Shown here one piece after another: positions 25,920 to 35,017 of a stretch of DNA of 64,000 nt. The notes below the pieces were generated by a model. The model had not been told where the DNA came from. It did not search any database and worked only from the letters and a program-made list of their open reading frames with translations. Numbering within the stretch: the first letter of the stretch is position 1; every line of letters starts with the position of its first letter. The translations under genes were made by a program, and so were the position numbers. The DNA is from Lactococcus sp. dk101 (lineage in GTDB: Bacteria; Bacillota; Bacilli; Lactobacillales; Streptococcaceae), in the NCBI RefSeq assembly GCF_009601055.1, contig NZ_WITI01000006.1:1-64000 (forward strand). The letters run 5' to 3'.

Positions 25920-26563
25920 TGTCATGCCTCCTCTGTCACAAGCCTTTGGCTTTTCGTCCGCTGTTCTCACAACTGCTTATCAGTGCTGACAGATCAGATT
26001 TTCTCTGTCACGACTGTCAGGCGACCTTTATCAAAATTAAAAATCATTGTCCGCGTTGCTACAAACCTGGCCCATCGGACCTTTGTCAAGACTGCAAAAA
26101 TTGGGAGGCTCAAGGCGTCATAATTGAGCATACTGCCCTTTATCACTATAATTCAGCAATGAAAGCCTTCTTCAGTCAATACAAATTTATGGGCGATTAC
26201 CGCTTGGGGCAGGTCTTTCAGTCCGACTTTCGTCAGCTTCCGAAAGATCGCGTCCTTGTCCCCATTCCAGTCTCTAGCGCGCGCATGCAAGAACGAGGCT
26301 TCAATCAAGTGTCTCATTTATTAGGGAAGCTTCCCTTTCAGGAACTTTTGACAAAAACCGATAGCCTTAAACAGTCGAGTTTAAGTCGGACTGAACGGCT
26401 CAAAACCAGCAATCCTTTTCAACTCGTCAGAACTGACAAGCTTCCTGATAAAATACTGCTTGTTGATGACATCTACACGACTGGGGCGACTCTTGTCCAT
26501 GCCAGCCAAATCTTCAAAGCAGCAGGTGTCAAGTCTGTTCAAACTTTTTCCCTTTGCAGATAA
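25919..26563 (+). CDS. comFC: Competence protein ComFC (phosphoribosyltransferase-like)
   Basis: A 214-residue partner of ComFA needed for efficient transformation. N-terminal CxxC zinc ribbons (CLLC, CHDC, CPRC, CQDC) precede a phosphoribosyltransferase domain with the PRPP motif ILLVDDIYTTGAT near residue 185. The ATG overlaps the comFA stop (TAATG). A strong bidirectional terminator follows. Confidence 0.95.
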   Translation: MSCLLCHKPLAFRPLFSQLLISADRSDFLCHDCQATFIKIKNHCPRCYKPGPSDLCQDCKNWEAQGVIIEHTALYHYNSAMKAFFSQYKFMGDYRLGQVFQSDFRQLPKDRVLVPIPVSSARMQERGFNQVSHLLGKLPFQELLTKTDSLKQSSLSRTERLKTSNPFQLVRTDKLPDKILLVDDIYTTGATLVHASQIFKAAGVKSVQTFSLCR

Positions 26564-26587
26564 AAAAGACCGTCTGGTCTTTTTTAA
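26560..26587. terminator. Bidirectional terminator after comFC
   Basis: AAAAAAGACC / GGTCTTTTTT stem with a GTCT loop, usable for comFC (plus) and the protease gene (minus). Confidence 0.9.
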
Positions 26588-26590
26588 TTC

Positions 26591-28726
26591 CTATTTCATA
26601 CCATACCAGGCAATGCCTTCATAAGTCCAGCCTTTAGCAACGGCAGCTTGCATCTCACTCAATGTCGAACTTTCAAAGTGAGAGCCAACGCCGTATTTGG
26701 CATTATAGAGGCGGTAAATCGGATAGTTACCAGCTGAATAAAAGGCAATTCCTTCACTCTTCCAGCCATTTTTTGAGGTCAAAACAGCCACCTCATTTTT
26801 ATCTAAAGTATATAAATGTTCACCTGACTTCGGATTATAGACCCGGTAAATTGCACTGTCAGAAGTCGCTGGTGCAGTCCATGACACGCCTTGATTGACC
26901 CAGTCTGGTGCAATTTTGGGAAGTGTATTGGCCTCGTTAGCGTCTTTAGTATAAAGATAACTTTGATTTTTCTTATTGTACAAACGATAGATTTTAACAA
27001 AATTTGAAGTATCAATCGTTGAAAGTTGCGTTTGTGCGTCTAAGTAAAAGTTAGATTGGCCAGAAACAGACTCGTGTGTCCATAAGTTATCTTCATAAAG
27101 CCAAGAATTGGTCTGATTCAAGATAGGATAGAGACCCGAACTTTGTGTTTGTGGGGTTTGTACAGGAATCTGGAAATCCGAATAGGAAGTCATATTGGTA
27201 ACCTGAAAAGCAATCGTGTATTTGGTATTGCGAGGCAAAGTGACAGGACTAAATGGAATGGTCTGATAACCTGCCTGCGTAAAGGTATAAGTTCCCAAGA
27301 CTTTAAAATCACTTAACTTGGTCGAATTACTTATACCGTCTGCCTTATAAAGTATTTTTACCGTCGCACCGGCTTGTTCAATATCCGTCGAAACCGAATT
27401 TAATTGTTCAATTTGATTGCTGCTTGTCGTTTGGCTGGTATAAGTATTTGCAAAAATGGCACTGTTTGAGGTGGTCTGCTCTGATTTATTGAAATCAAGA
27501 TAAGTGCCTGCTGAATTTGGTGTCGTATTTGTAGCGCTATAAATGGTTTGATTTGCCTGTCTTGCGACAACGCTATCTGCATAAATATCCGAACTTGATA
27601 AAAATAAATCCGCATAAGACAAATAAAAGTAACCCTTGTTTCCCCAACTTGAACCCCAAGAATTTTTTACGATAAAGGCCCCATTGATGGCTGGCTTTTC
27701 TTTAAAATTACTAGCAGAATAAGCATCGTCATAGCCAACAATTTCCATTTCATGATCTTGATTAATATAACTTTTTCCATTGTAAGTTGAAAGCAGATTT
27801 GCATTCGTTTTCTGACTGTATGGGGTATAAGAGGTGTAATCGCCATTGCTAGCGATTTGAGCATAAAGTGCCGTCCGAGGAGTCAATGTTTTGTCCAGTG
27901 TTTCTTCCGCTTGCACCCCAAATTGAACATCACCGTATTGATAGACCAGTTGCTTAATTTGATTGACGCGGTTCATAATACCTGTGGTTGTTGTAGGTAA
28001 CTGGCTGGTATCCATCCCATTTAAGACATAAGTATTATTGACATGTAAATTTGATTTTTGTAGCGCTGAAAAACTTTGTTTCAAGACAGGGATATCTTCT
28101 GCTTGAGTAATTTCTTGTTTGAAATTTGAAGAGGGCAAAACAGGATCATAACCTAGGAGGCTCATCTCTGGAACATAGTCCAAGGTATTCCCATCACCAA
28201 GCTGACGGGCTTGCGTGTCTGTCTCCATGATTGCAAGAGGATTGATGGCGTCCGTAAAGGCATTTTTAGCCGAAAGATAGTCATAATAAGAGGGCAATAA
28301 AGTCGCCGTTTGATTGAGCTGTTTGAGCGCGCTAGTTGCAATGCCATCAACACCAGCATATTCCCAGCAGATACTCAAATCATTTTGATTCAGAACAGGC
28401 GTTGTAAGATTATAATTCGCAGAAGCTTTGTCTAACGGGTTCCACAAGCTAGGCAGGCTTGAACTTGCCAAAATGACCTTATGTGTTGTCGTTCCTGATG
28501 AACCAAGGGAACCATTTGAGCTATTGGATTGGACATTGGATACGATTTTGTCGGTTGAGTTAAAGGATTTAGTCAGTCCTCCGACTTGATAAGCGCCAAG
28601 CCTTTTGACCGTCGAGGTTTTCTGAGGTAAAATCAGCTTACTTGCTGTCTGCGCTTGAACTTCTGAGCTGATGATTAAGAAGGAAAAGAGCAATGCTGGC
28701 GCTAAAAGCATTTTTTTAGGTTTCAT
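26591..28726 (-). CDS. Secreted papain-like (C1) cysteine peptidase with DUF5648-type repeats
   Basis: A 711-residue secreted protein. A signal peptide (MKPKKMLLAPALL...) is followed by a C1-family peptidase domain with a nucleophile Cys near residue 120 (SICWEYAG), an active-site His in DHEMEIVGYDD and Asn in KNSWGSSWGNKGYF. A beta-rich middle leads to three C-terminal repeats of about 42 residues, each starting YRLYN/YRVYN and ending in an aromatic-rich G-x-A/S-W/F-Y, as in DUF5648 binding modules. The start at 28726 is chosen because the -10 TATAAT (28758-28763) lies over the next upstream ATG. Target unknown; probably cell-surface proteolysis. Confidence 0.85.
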   Translation of the reverse strand: MKPKKMLLAPALLFSFLIISSEVQAQTASKLILPQKTSTVKRLGAYQVGGLTKSFNSTDKIVSNVQSNSSNGSLGSSGTTTHKVILASSSLPSLWNPLDKASANYNLTTPVLNQNDLSICWEYAGVDGIATSALKQLNQTATLLPSYYDYLSAKNAFTDAINPLAIMETDTQARQLGDGNTLDYVPEMSLLGYDPVLPSSNFKQEITQAEDIPVLKQSFSALQKSNLHVNNTYVLNGMDTSQLPTTTTGIMNRVNQIKQLVYQYGDVQFGVQAEETLDKTLTPRTALYAQIASNGDYTSYTPYSQKTNANLLSTYNGKSYINQDHEMEIVGYDDAYSASNFKEKPAINGAFIVKNSWGSSWGNKGYFYLSYADLFLSSSDIYADSVVARQANQTIYSATNTTPNSAGTYLDFNKSEQTTSNSAIFANTYTSQTTSSNQIEQLNSVSTDIEQAGATVKILYKADGISNSTKLSDFKVLGTYTFTQAGYQTIPFSPVTLPRNTKYTIAFQVTNMTSYSDFQIPVQTPQTQSSGLYPILNQTNSWLYEDNLWTHESVSGQSNFYLDAQTQLSTIDTSNFVKIYRLYNKKNQSYLYTKDANEANTLPKIAPDWVNQGVSWTAPATSDSAIYRVYNPKSGEHLYTLDKNEVAVLTSKNGWKSEGIAFYSAGNYPIYRLYNAKYGVGSHFESSTLSEMQAAVAKGWTYEGIAWYGMK

Positions 28727-28758
28727 TTTCTGCGGCTTTCTGTAGTTTATAGATTTCA

Positions 28759-29388
28759 TTATAGCATTTTTAAATCACTTTTGGGCGAAGAATGAAAATA
28801 AAAAGTCCTGTCCCCAGAACTCTCATTTGTTTGACCAATTTCTATTTTCAAATCAGAAAAACGCGCTTGCCATTTGGCACACTTGGCATCGTATAGACTT
28901 TTAGAATTGTCAAGATGGTAAATGGGACGGATATGGCGCTCAAAAATATCCGTTAGCCCAAAAGGTGCAAAAACGGTCAACTGCTGCCGATTTCCTCTAA
29001 TGCCCACCGCATGAACGGTTGCAATCCAACGGCACATTGCATCTTCTGTTGATTGATAAGGCTTCAGATTTCTGCCCTTCCACTGATGCATATAGGCTTC
29101 ATTGTGGACATCAAATTCCAAAGCAAACCGCTGATTTAGCAAAGTCTCTAGCGCTTTGTCTCTTGCTTTCGCCGTGTCATAGCTTTTTGTTAAATCATAA
29201 TAAACCAAATCAATGTCATGAATATGCGCCATCGGCTCTTGCTCCTCTTGCAAGTTCCAAATCGTTTGAAAAACACAGCCAGCTGCCAAATAGTAATCCT
29301 TTAGGTTTAGCTGATCAATGAAACCTAAGATTTCCATTAGTTTTTCGTTTTTTTGTAACAACTCAATAAATCTCGCTTCATCAGTCAT
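28759..29388 (-). CDS. Nucleotidyltransferase family protein (DUF925-like)
   Basis: A 209-residue cytoplasmic protein. AAGCVFQTIWN followed by HIHDIDLVYYD gives the D-x-D pattern of the nucleotidyltransferase fold, and FDVHNEAYMHQW, TVHAVGIRG and FAPFGLTDIFERHIRP match the YbbK/DUF925 group, whose function is unknown. It lies upstream of the secreted protease, whose -10 box overlaps its 3' end, and 26 nt downstream of dgkA. Confidence 0.8.
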   Translation of the reverse strand: MTDEARFIELLQKNEKLMEILGFIDQLNLKDYYLAAGCVFQTIWNLQEEQEPMAHIHDIDLVYYDLTKSYDTAKARDKALETLLNQRFALEFDVHNEAYMHQWKGRNLKPYQSTEDAMCRWIATVHAVGIRGNRQQLTVFAPFGLTDIFERHIRPIYHLDNSKSLYDAKCAKWQARFSDLKIEIGQTNESSGDRTFYFHSSPKSDLKML

Positions 29389-29414
29389 CTGATTTCCTCA
29401 TTTTGATCATCTCG

Positions 29415-29870
29415 TTAGAAGAATAAAAGCCAAATCTTTGGGAGAAAGACAAAACAGCCGACGACTGCTGCAAAAAGTGAAATCACAAGCACCGCTCCTG
29501 CAGCCATATCTTTTGCACGTTTGGCACGTAAATGGAATTGATAATCCGCTGCCAAATCCACTACATTTTCAATGGCAGAGTTAAATAATTCCGCCATGAA
29601 AACGAGCGAAACTGACAACAGCAAAAAGAGCCATTCGGTCGCCGAAATTTGAAAGAGAAGGCCCATAACAATTGCTAAAAGGCCCGAAACAGCGTGTTTA
29701 CGCATATTTCGTTCTTGCTTAAATGCCGTCCAAATCCCTGTGACTGCGAATTCTAAACTGGATAAAAAATTAGTGTTTTTCCAACGGTCGCGAACATTTT
29801 TTGTTGGCGTATTGCCATTTTGAAAATCGACTTTGTCGTAAATCTTCGTGTCTTTATCGTGTGAGTCCAT
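29415..29870 (-). CDS. dgkA: Diacylglycerol/undecaprenol kinase family protein
   Basis: A small membrane kinase that in Gram-positives phosphorylates undecaprenol for cell-wall lipid-carrier supply. It has 151 residues, with three TM helices and the active-site motif [12 protein letters not shown] near residues 92-103. The N-terminal 30 residues are a hydrophilic extension; a shorter start is possible. It overlaps the end of ybeY by 17 nt, the usual ybeY-dgkA order of lactic acid bacteria. Confidence 0.93.
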   Translation of the reverse strand: MDSHDKDTKIYDKVDFQNGNTPTKNVRDRWKNTNFLSSLEFAVTGIWTAFKQERNMRKHAVSGLLAIVMGLLFQISATEWLFLLLSVSLVFMAELFNSAIENVVDLAADYQFHLRAKRAKDMAAGAVLVISLFAAVVGCFVFLPKIWLLFF

Positions 29871-30342
29871 AAGCAGTTAAAATTTCCTCTTGAAGCCCAA
29901 ACATTTCTGCTTCTTCTTCTGGTGTATAATGATCGTAACCATTGATATGTAAGAAACCATGAACAACAAGCCAGCCATATTCACGTTCAATTGAATGTCC
30001 GTAGTCTTGAGCTTGTTCAGCTGCCTTGTCTATCGAAATGTATAACTCGCCAATAAATGGGTCAAGCTCTTCCAGCAATTCTTCTGGAATTTCCATATCC
30101 TCATCAAAGAAAAGTTCTTCATCATCCGGCTTGTATTCAAGCGAAATAACATCGGTTGGACGATCTGTATCACGGTATTCCAAATTTAAAGCGTGACTCC
30201 GTTCGTTATCAACAAAAGTCACTGCCATTTCTTTTGATTCTGGCAAATGAATGTATTCAGCAGCATAATCCAACAATTTTTCTGATTGTTCGATGATGTG
30301 TGCTGGGACTTTTCCCGTTTCGTCTGTCATTTCTACGTACAT
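29854..30342 (-). CDS. ybeY: Endoribonuclease YbeY (rRNA maturation factor)
   Basis: A zinc endoribonuclease for 16S rRNA 3'-end maturation and ribosome quality control. It has 162 residues; the metal motif [11 protein letters not shown] (H-x3-H-x5-H) is near residues 130-140, preceded by the TDVISLEY strand. Usual phoH/ybeY/dgkA neighbourhood, here with nudix and hydrolase genes inserted between phoH and ybeY. Confidence 0.95.
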   Translation of the reverse strand: MYVEMTDETGKVPAHIIEQSEKLLDYAAEYIHLPESKEMAVTFVDNERSHALNLEYRDTDRPTDVISLEYKPDDEELFFDEDMEIPEELLEELDPFIGELYISIDKAAEQAQDYGHSIEREYGWLVVHGFLHINGYDHYTPEEEAEMFGLQEEILTAYGLTR

Positions 30343-30363
30343 TTTGTATTTCCTTTAATTAAA

Positions 30364-30828
30364 TTAGTTGTGAATAAGCCCATGCTTATTTTTAATGTGT
30401 GTTACAAATTCTTTAGTTGGTGTTTGTGTTGGTTGATTGAGATTTTCTGGTAACTCATCTAAACTAAACCATTTCAAATCAGAGACCTCACTTGCTTCAA
30501 GCTCAGGGTGTCCTGAAAAATCTTGACAAACAAAAACCGAATCAATGATATAGACCTCGTCGCCATTGGGATAAAAGAAATGTTGTTCTTCTCCCGAAGC
30601 CACCGTAAATAAGGTCATCTGACCTGCTGTCAAACCTGTTTCTTCAAAAAGTTCACGTTTAGCTGCTTCCTGTGCCGTTTCACCTGGTTCAATTGACCCG
30701 CCGTGATAGCACCATGTGCCATTATCCACGCGTTTTTGGAGAAGAAGGCCCTTTTTTTCGTCATAAATGATGACACTGGCACAAGCAATTACGAGGGGAA
30801 TATGTCCAATTTTTTCACGAAGTTCCAT
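30364..30828 (-). CDS. NUDIX hydrolase
   Basis: A 154-residue nucleoside-diphosphate-linked hydrolase. The Nudix box GSIEPGETAQEAAKRELFEETG is complete. The start at 30828 (MELREKIG) is chosen because GAAGG overlapping the upstream stop codon is a good ribosome binding site; a GTG at 30855 would overlap the preceding gene. The substrate cannot be told from sequence. Confidence 0.88.
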   Translation of the reverse strand: MELREKIGHIPLVIACASVIIYDEKKGLLLQKRVDNGTWCYHGGSIEPGETAQEAAKRELFEETGLTAGQMTLFTVASGEEQHFFYPNGDEVYIIDSVFVCQDFSGHPELEASEVSDLKWFSLDELPENLNQPTQTPTKEFVTHIKNKHGLIHN

Positions 30829-30838
30829 GATATAGCCT

Positions 30839-31567
30839 TCAGCCATTTTTCTCACATCTTTCTAACCAGTTTTTAACAAAAAAATTAAAAACTTGACTTT
30901 GTTCCATTTGCAAATTATGCCCCGCCATATCCAAAATCGCAAAACTTGCTCTTGGATAGTCGTCAAGCATTTTCAGTTGGTCTTTGTATCCGACCGTACC
31001 ATCTTGTTGGCCCAATAAAATCAAGGTCGGTTTCTCAAAAACTGGCACTTGAGCGATACTTTTTTGGAGACCGTAGTGTTTACGTAATTGATCAAGTGCT
31101 ACTTCATTTTGGACAAGCCAAAATGCATCAGATTTTTTTCGTGCCTGCTTACAAATCGCTGTTTCATAAAACCAGTCCACATCGGGAAGTTGTCTTTTAT
31201 CATGAGCTGGTTCAATCATTGGTACAAGTAAGAACAATCCTTTGATTTGCTCTGGTATTTGAGCACTAATGGCTCTCGCCAGATAGCCTCCGTAAGAATA
31301 GCCTGCCAATAAAAGCGGATCTTTGATTTCTGCCTGAATAAACTCTAGAAGAGATTCCAAAACAAAATCCGTTGTCAGCACTGACAGAGTAGCGACTGAT
31401 TCAGCCATTCCTGGCAAATCGATATAAATGCGCTCGATTGTAGATTCACTGGTAAACGAGGGTTCAAAGACGGCTTTCATTGGAGCCATGTGTCCAGCCC
31501 AACCGTGAAGAATAAGCAAAGGCTGTCCTTGCCCTATCCGCTCAACATGCAATTTAAGATTTTTCAT
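30839..31567 (-). CDS. Alpha/beta-fold hydrolase
   Basis: About 242 residues with the oxyanion-hole motif LHGWAGHM, nucleophile elbow GYSYGG (Ser near residue 90) and the catalytic His in DMAGHNLQM. The substrate is unknown. The start at 31567 (MKNLKLHV) fits the family; GTG at 31579 is the alternative. It sits between phoH and nudix with short gaps, so it is probably in the phoH-ybeY-dgkA operon. Confidence 0.88.
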   Translation of the reverse strand: MKNLKLHVERIGQGQPLLILHGWAGHMAPMKAVFEPSFTSESTIERIYIDLPGMAESVATLSVLTTDFVLESLLEFIQAEIKDPLLLAGYSYGGYLARAISAQIPEQIKGLFLLVPMIEPAHDKRQLPDVDWFYETAICKQARKKSDAFWLVQNEVALDQLRKHYGLQKSIAQVPVFEKPTLILLGQQDGTVGYKDQLKMLDDYPRASFAILDMAGHNLQMEQSQVFNFFVKNWLERCEKNG

Positions 31568-31602
31568 TTCATAAAACACAAAGTCACGCTTTCATGTTCA
31601 TT

Positions 31603-32553
31603 TTATGCTTCATAGGCCTTGATGATTTCAGCAACCACGGGGTGTCTGACCACGTCTTTTGCTGTAAAATAGACAAAATCAATACTTGTCAGCCCTGACA
31701 ACTTTTCGCTGGCATCAATCAAGCCTGATTTGACGCGGTTGGGCAGGTCGATTTGCGTGCTGTCACCGTTGACAATCATTTTTGAATTGAAGCCTAGCCG
31801 TGTCAGGAACATTTTCATCTGCATGGTGGTCGTATTTTGAGCCTCATCAAGAATGACAAAGGCATCATCAAGTGTACGGCCACGCATATAAGCCAGCGGT
31901 GCGATTTCAATAATGCCACGTTCCATCATGCGTTCTGTCGCATTTTTCCCTAAAATCGCGTATAGTGCATCATAAACTGGACGCAGGTAAGGATCTACCT
32001 TCTCCTGCAAATCTCCTGGCAAAAAACCTAAATTTTCCCCTGCTTCAACGGCAGGTCGTGTCAAGATAATGCGCTTGACTTGGCCATTTCGTAGTGCTTG
32101 GACTGCCATGACAACTGCCAGAAATGTTTTACCAGTACCGGCAGGGCCAATGCCAAAAACAACGTCATGATGTTTGAGACTATCCACATAAATTTTTTGA
32201 ACCATATTTTTTAGACGAATGGGTTTGCCAACCGCATCTTTGGTCAATTCAACTTCATAGAGGGCTGTAAAGTTTTCAATGTCGTCATTCATGGCCATTT
32301 TTGCCGCTATAATCACATCTGATGTATGTACAGGAATGCCACGAACAACAAGAACTTGAAGCGCTTGAATGGCTTTTCTTGCGCGTTTAAGTGCCGCGTC
32401 ATCATCAGCCAAAATCTGAACCATTTCACCACGATAATTGATTTCAACAGCCAACTGCTGTTCAAGAAGGGTCAAGTGTTTGTCCTGCGTGCCAAAAATC
32501 AAAGCCATATCTTCGGGGTTATCAATTTTAAAATCTAAGGATTTTTTAGTCAA
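31603..32553 (-). CDS. phoH: PhoH family ATPase
   Basis: A 316-residue P-loop protein, probably an RNA-related ATPase/helicase that works with YbeY. Walker A GPAGTGKTFLAV lies near residue 130 and Walker B FVILDEAQN near 230. It starts with TTG at 32551-32553 behind TGGAGCG. TGTCA palindrome at 31686-31701 near the 3' end. Confidence 0.94.
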   Translation of the reverse strand: MTKKSLDFKIDNPEDMALIFGTQDKHLTLLEQQLAVEINYRGEMVQILADDDAALKRARKAIQALQVLVVRGIPVHTSDVIIAAKMAMNDDIENFTALYEVELTKDAVGKPIRLKNMVQKIYVDSLKHHDVVFGIGPAGTGKTFLAVVMAVQALRNGQVKRIILTRPAVEAGENLGFLPGDLQEKVDPYLRPVYDALYAILGKNATERMMERGIIEIAPLAYMRGRTLDDAFVILDEAQNTTTMQMKMFLTRLGFNSKMIVNGDSTQIDLPNRVKSGLIDASEKLSGLTSIDFVYFTAKDVVRHPVVAEIIKAYEA

Positions 32554-32644
32554 AACGCACGCTCCAAATCATATTTTTCTACTCATATTATATCATAATT
32601 CGTCATGTTCGCTCAATCTCACCACATTTTTCCCTTATTTATCA

Positions 32645-32680
32645 ATAAAAAAACTCTGTCATCACTGACAGAGTTTAAAA
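32645..32680 (-). terminator. Terminator of the rplU-prp-rpmA operon, made from a TGTCA palindrome
   Basis: AAACTCTGTCATCACTGACAGAGTTT forms a stem and is flanked by A-runs that read as T-runs on the minus strand. The inner part is a copy of the window's abundant palindrome (32656-32671). Confidence 0.85.
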
Positions 32681-32686
32681 TTCGAT

Positions 32687-32971
32687 TTATTTAGCTACTG
32701 CTGGATAAACAGAAACTTGTTTTTTACCACGTTTCATTTCGAATTTAACAGTACCTTCGATTTTTGCGAAAAGTGTATCGTCGCCACCACGTCCAACGTT
32801 AGCACCTGGATGAATATGTGTACCACGTTGACGGAAAAGGATTGATCCACCACTTACAAGTTCACCGTCAGATGCTTTAGCACCAAGACGTTTAGCTTGT
32901 GAGTCACGACCATTGGAAGTTGAACCTCCACCTTTTTTGTGGGCGAAGAGTTGCAGATTAAGTTCAAGCAT
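32687..32971 (-). CDS. rpmA: 50S ribosomal protein L27
   Basis: A 94-residue protein near the peptidyl transferase centre. It starts [16 protein letters not shown], so it carries the Firmicutes N-terminal extension removed by Prp after LQLF to expose AHKKG. The start at 32971 has GGAGGG inside the last codons of prp. Last gene of the L21-Prp-L27 operon. Confidence 0.98.
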   Translation of the reverse strand: MLELNLQLFAHKKGGGSTSNGRDSQAKRLGAKASDGELVSGGSILFRQRGTHIHPGANVGRGGDDTLFAKIEGTVKFEMKRGKKQVSVYPAVAK

Positions 32972-32972
32972 G

Positions 32973-33308
32973 TTATTGCCCTCCATTTTCAAATTTAAGT
33001 GTAATGTACTGGCTGTAGTTTTTCTCGACTGCTGTCATCGCATTTGCGAAAGCTTCGAGCAAGGTTTGAGCCAATACGCCTTGTTTTTCAGGGGTACTCA
33101 ATGGGATTTCCACAAATAAATAACCATCTTCCATGTGCGTCACAGGTTTAATGTTAGCCATTTCGTAAATGTTATTTGCTGTGGTTATCGACAGAACACT
33201 GACTGCTGCACAAACAACATCGTGTCCGTACTCGCCAGATTCAGCGTGCCCCGAGATTTCATAAGAGACGATTTTGCCTCTTTTCGACCTGATACAAGCT
33301 TCAATCAT
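32973..33308 (-). CDS. prp: Ribosomal-processing cysteine protease Prp
   Basis: A 111-residue protease that cleaves the N-terminal extension of L27. Catalytic His in [12 protein letters not shown] and Cys in VVCAAVSVL are both present, about 12 residues apart. Located in its conserved position between rplU and rpmA. Confidence 0.96.
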   Translation of the reverse strand: MIEACIRSKRGKIVSYEISGHAESGEYGHDVVCAAVSVLSITTANNIYEMANIKPVTHMEDGYLFVEIPLSTPEKQGVLAQTLLEAFANAMTAVEKNYSQYITLKFENGGQ

Positions 33309-33310
33309 AA

Positions 33311-33625
33311 TTAAGCGTTAACTGATTTGATAACAACTTTAGTGTATGGTTGACGGTGACCTTGTTTACGGTGAGAGTGTTTCTTAGGTTTGTATTGATA
33401 AGTAACAACTTTCTTTTCTTTACCGTGTTTTTCAACTTCACCGACAACAGTAGCACCAGCTACGAGTGGAGCTCCAACTTTAGTTGTGTCACCACCAACG
33501 AAGATAACTTCGTCGAAAGTAACAGTGCTTCCAGCTTCAACATCGAGTTTTTCGATGTAGATTACTGAGCCTTCTTCAACTTTAAGTTGTTTGCCACCAG
33601 TTTTGATGATTGCATAGTTTGACAT
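33311..33625 (-). CDS. rplU: 50S ribosomal protein L21
   Basis: A 104-residue ribosomal protein starting [10 protein letters not shown] with the C-terminal [15 protein letters not shown] signature. AAGGAGG precedes the ATG. First gene of the operon with prp and rpmA, behind a structured leader of about 140 nt. Confidence 0.98.
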   Translation of the reverse strand: MSNYAIIKTGGKQLKVEEGSVIYIEKLDVEAGSTVTFDEVIFVGGDTTKVGAPLVAGATVVGEVEKHGKEKKVVTYQYKPKKHSHRKQGHRQPYTKVVIKSVNA

Positions 33626-33778
33626 TGTGATTCCTCCTTATTAGATTTTTGCTCTTGATTTTAGTCATGAGCTGTCAGACTCGCCTTAGTTCGTGGACTT
33701 GCGTCGCTTAATTCTTGAAGAACGAAACTTCGTGCGGTTGCACTTTATGGAAACCACAAAGACAACTACTCTATTATA
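33626..33778 (-). promoter_or_regulatory. Promoter and probable L21 leader of rplU
   Basis: -10 TATAAT at 33773-33778 on the minus strand, then about 140 nt without a reading frame but with several complementary segments (for example ACGAAGTTTCGT at 33719-33730). Position and length fit the known Firmicutes L21 leader that mediates autoregulation; the fold was not computed. Confidence 0.6.
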
Positions 33779-33821
33779 CTAAAATGTTAAAAAAAATGCA
33801 ACTCATATGTTGCATTAAATA

Positions 33822-35003
33822 TCATTTATTTTTTGTATCTTCTTCTGCTGAGATAATTTCTACTTGATAAACTTTCTTTTCTTCCCAAATGATGCGCAAA
33901 AGGCTGTTGATTAAGAGCATAATCCAAGCAAAACAGACACTAAAGGACAAGATTTCAAAGGCAGTCAGCGTTAAATAATAAATCGGATGCCAGAGAAAAT
34001 ATGAGAGTGCCAAGATGGCCACAATGGCATAAGAAAGATAGTAAAAATTCTTTTCAATATGCGGTAAAAACCAGCGAATGCCAAGAATGGCCAGCCCCAT
34101 AAATAATACAATCAGTTGGGCAAAGATATCGTGTGCCAAATGAGCAAGACCCAATCCATTATTTGGTATGAGGCCTACAAATGCAATACAAAGGGAGCAA
34201 AGCGTCAACAAAAGCTGTAAAATCACATGGCGAATTTGAAAACCAACTTTCATTCTTAACGAAACGAAAATATAATCGAACAAACTAATCATCAAGGCCG
34301 CAGACAAAATCAAGGTCAGATTAAATTGCCAACTGGCATTTGAATTATTTGTCCCTAAAACACTAAAATTTCGTTGCCACCAGTACTGATTCCCGTTTGA
34401 AACCATGCTTGACAACAAACCACCGATGGCCACCATAATCAAAAGATTGAGCAGCATCGAAATCTCAAAAACATCGACCACAAAAAGCAAGAAGAAAGAC
34501 AGAATTCCCGTGAAAATAGCAAAAATAAGCACCGAGGTTATTGTATCAAAGGCAACACCATAAAAAATTTGACTGATGAACCAAAAGAATGCGGATAAAA
34601 CCAAAGTTACGAGCAATAAAACAGCGATAATCACTGTAATGATGGTGCGCCAATAGACTTTTGAGGTCATCTGATGAGAAAGTTCCTTACGCCGCATCAG
34701 ATAAGACACGATAAATGAAATCATCGCAACCGCATTTGAAATCACCATGACTCCTGAAGCAATCGAATCCGTCCCCGTGAGTGGAATAACCGAACTCTTT
34801 CCCAAAAAATGAAGTGACAAAATAAAAAGCAAGGTAGAAATTGCGGTCGGCAGTAAAAACCACGTTGCTGCACGCTCTGTTCGATTTCGATCGATTGCTC
34901 GTATTTTAAAACTATCGTTTGAAAGATCTGTTACCTCGATTTGCTTGTTCTCTCCCAATTCAAGCTTATCATACAGATCTTTCGGCAGTTTAATCTTTTC
35001 CAT
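33822..35003 (-). CDS. Multi-TM membrane protein with N-terminal AbrB-like segment (DUF998-like)
   Basis: A 393-residue protein. The first 40 residues (IKLPKDLYDKLELGENKQI...) look like a MazE/AbrB swapped-hairpin DNA-binding domain, followed by about ten TM helices resembling DUF998 proteins. The function is unknown; a membrane-tethered regulator is one reading of this layout. It lies 14 nt downstream of the DUF1934 gene. Confidence 0.65.
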   Translation of the reverse strand: MEKIKLPKDLYDKLELGENKQIEVTDLSNDSFKIRAIDRNRTERAATWFLLPTAISTLLFILSLHFLGKSSVIPLTGTDSIASGVMVISNAVAMISFIVSYLMRRKELSHQMTSKVYWRTIITVIIAVLLLVTLVLSAFFWFISQIFYGVAFDTITSVLIFAIFTGILSFFLLFVVDVFEISMLLNLLIMVAIGGLLSSMVSNGNQYWWQRNFSVLGTNNSNASWQFNLTLILSAALMISLFDYIFVSLRMKVGFQIRHVILQLLLTLCSLCIAFVGLIPNNGLGLAHLAHDIFAQLIVLFMGLAILGIRWFLPHIEKNFYYLSYAIVAILALSYFLWHPIYYLTLTAFEILSFSVCFAWIMLLINSLLRIIWEEKKVYQVEIISAEEDTKNK

Positions 35004-35017
35004 AATCCCCTTTACTC

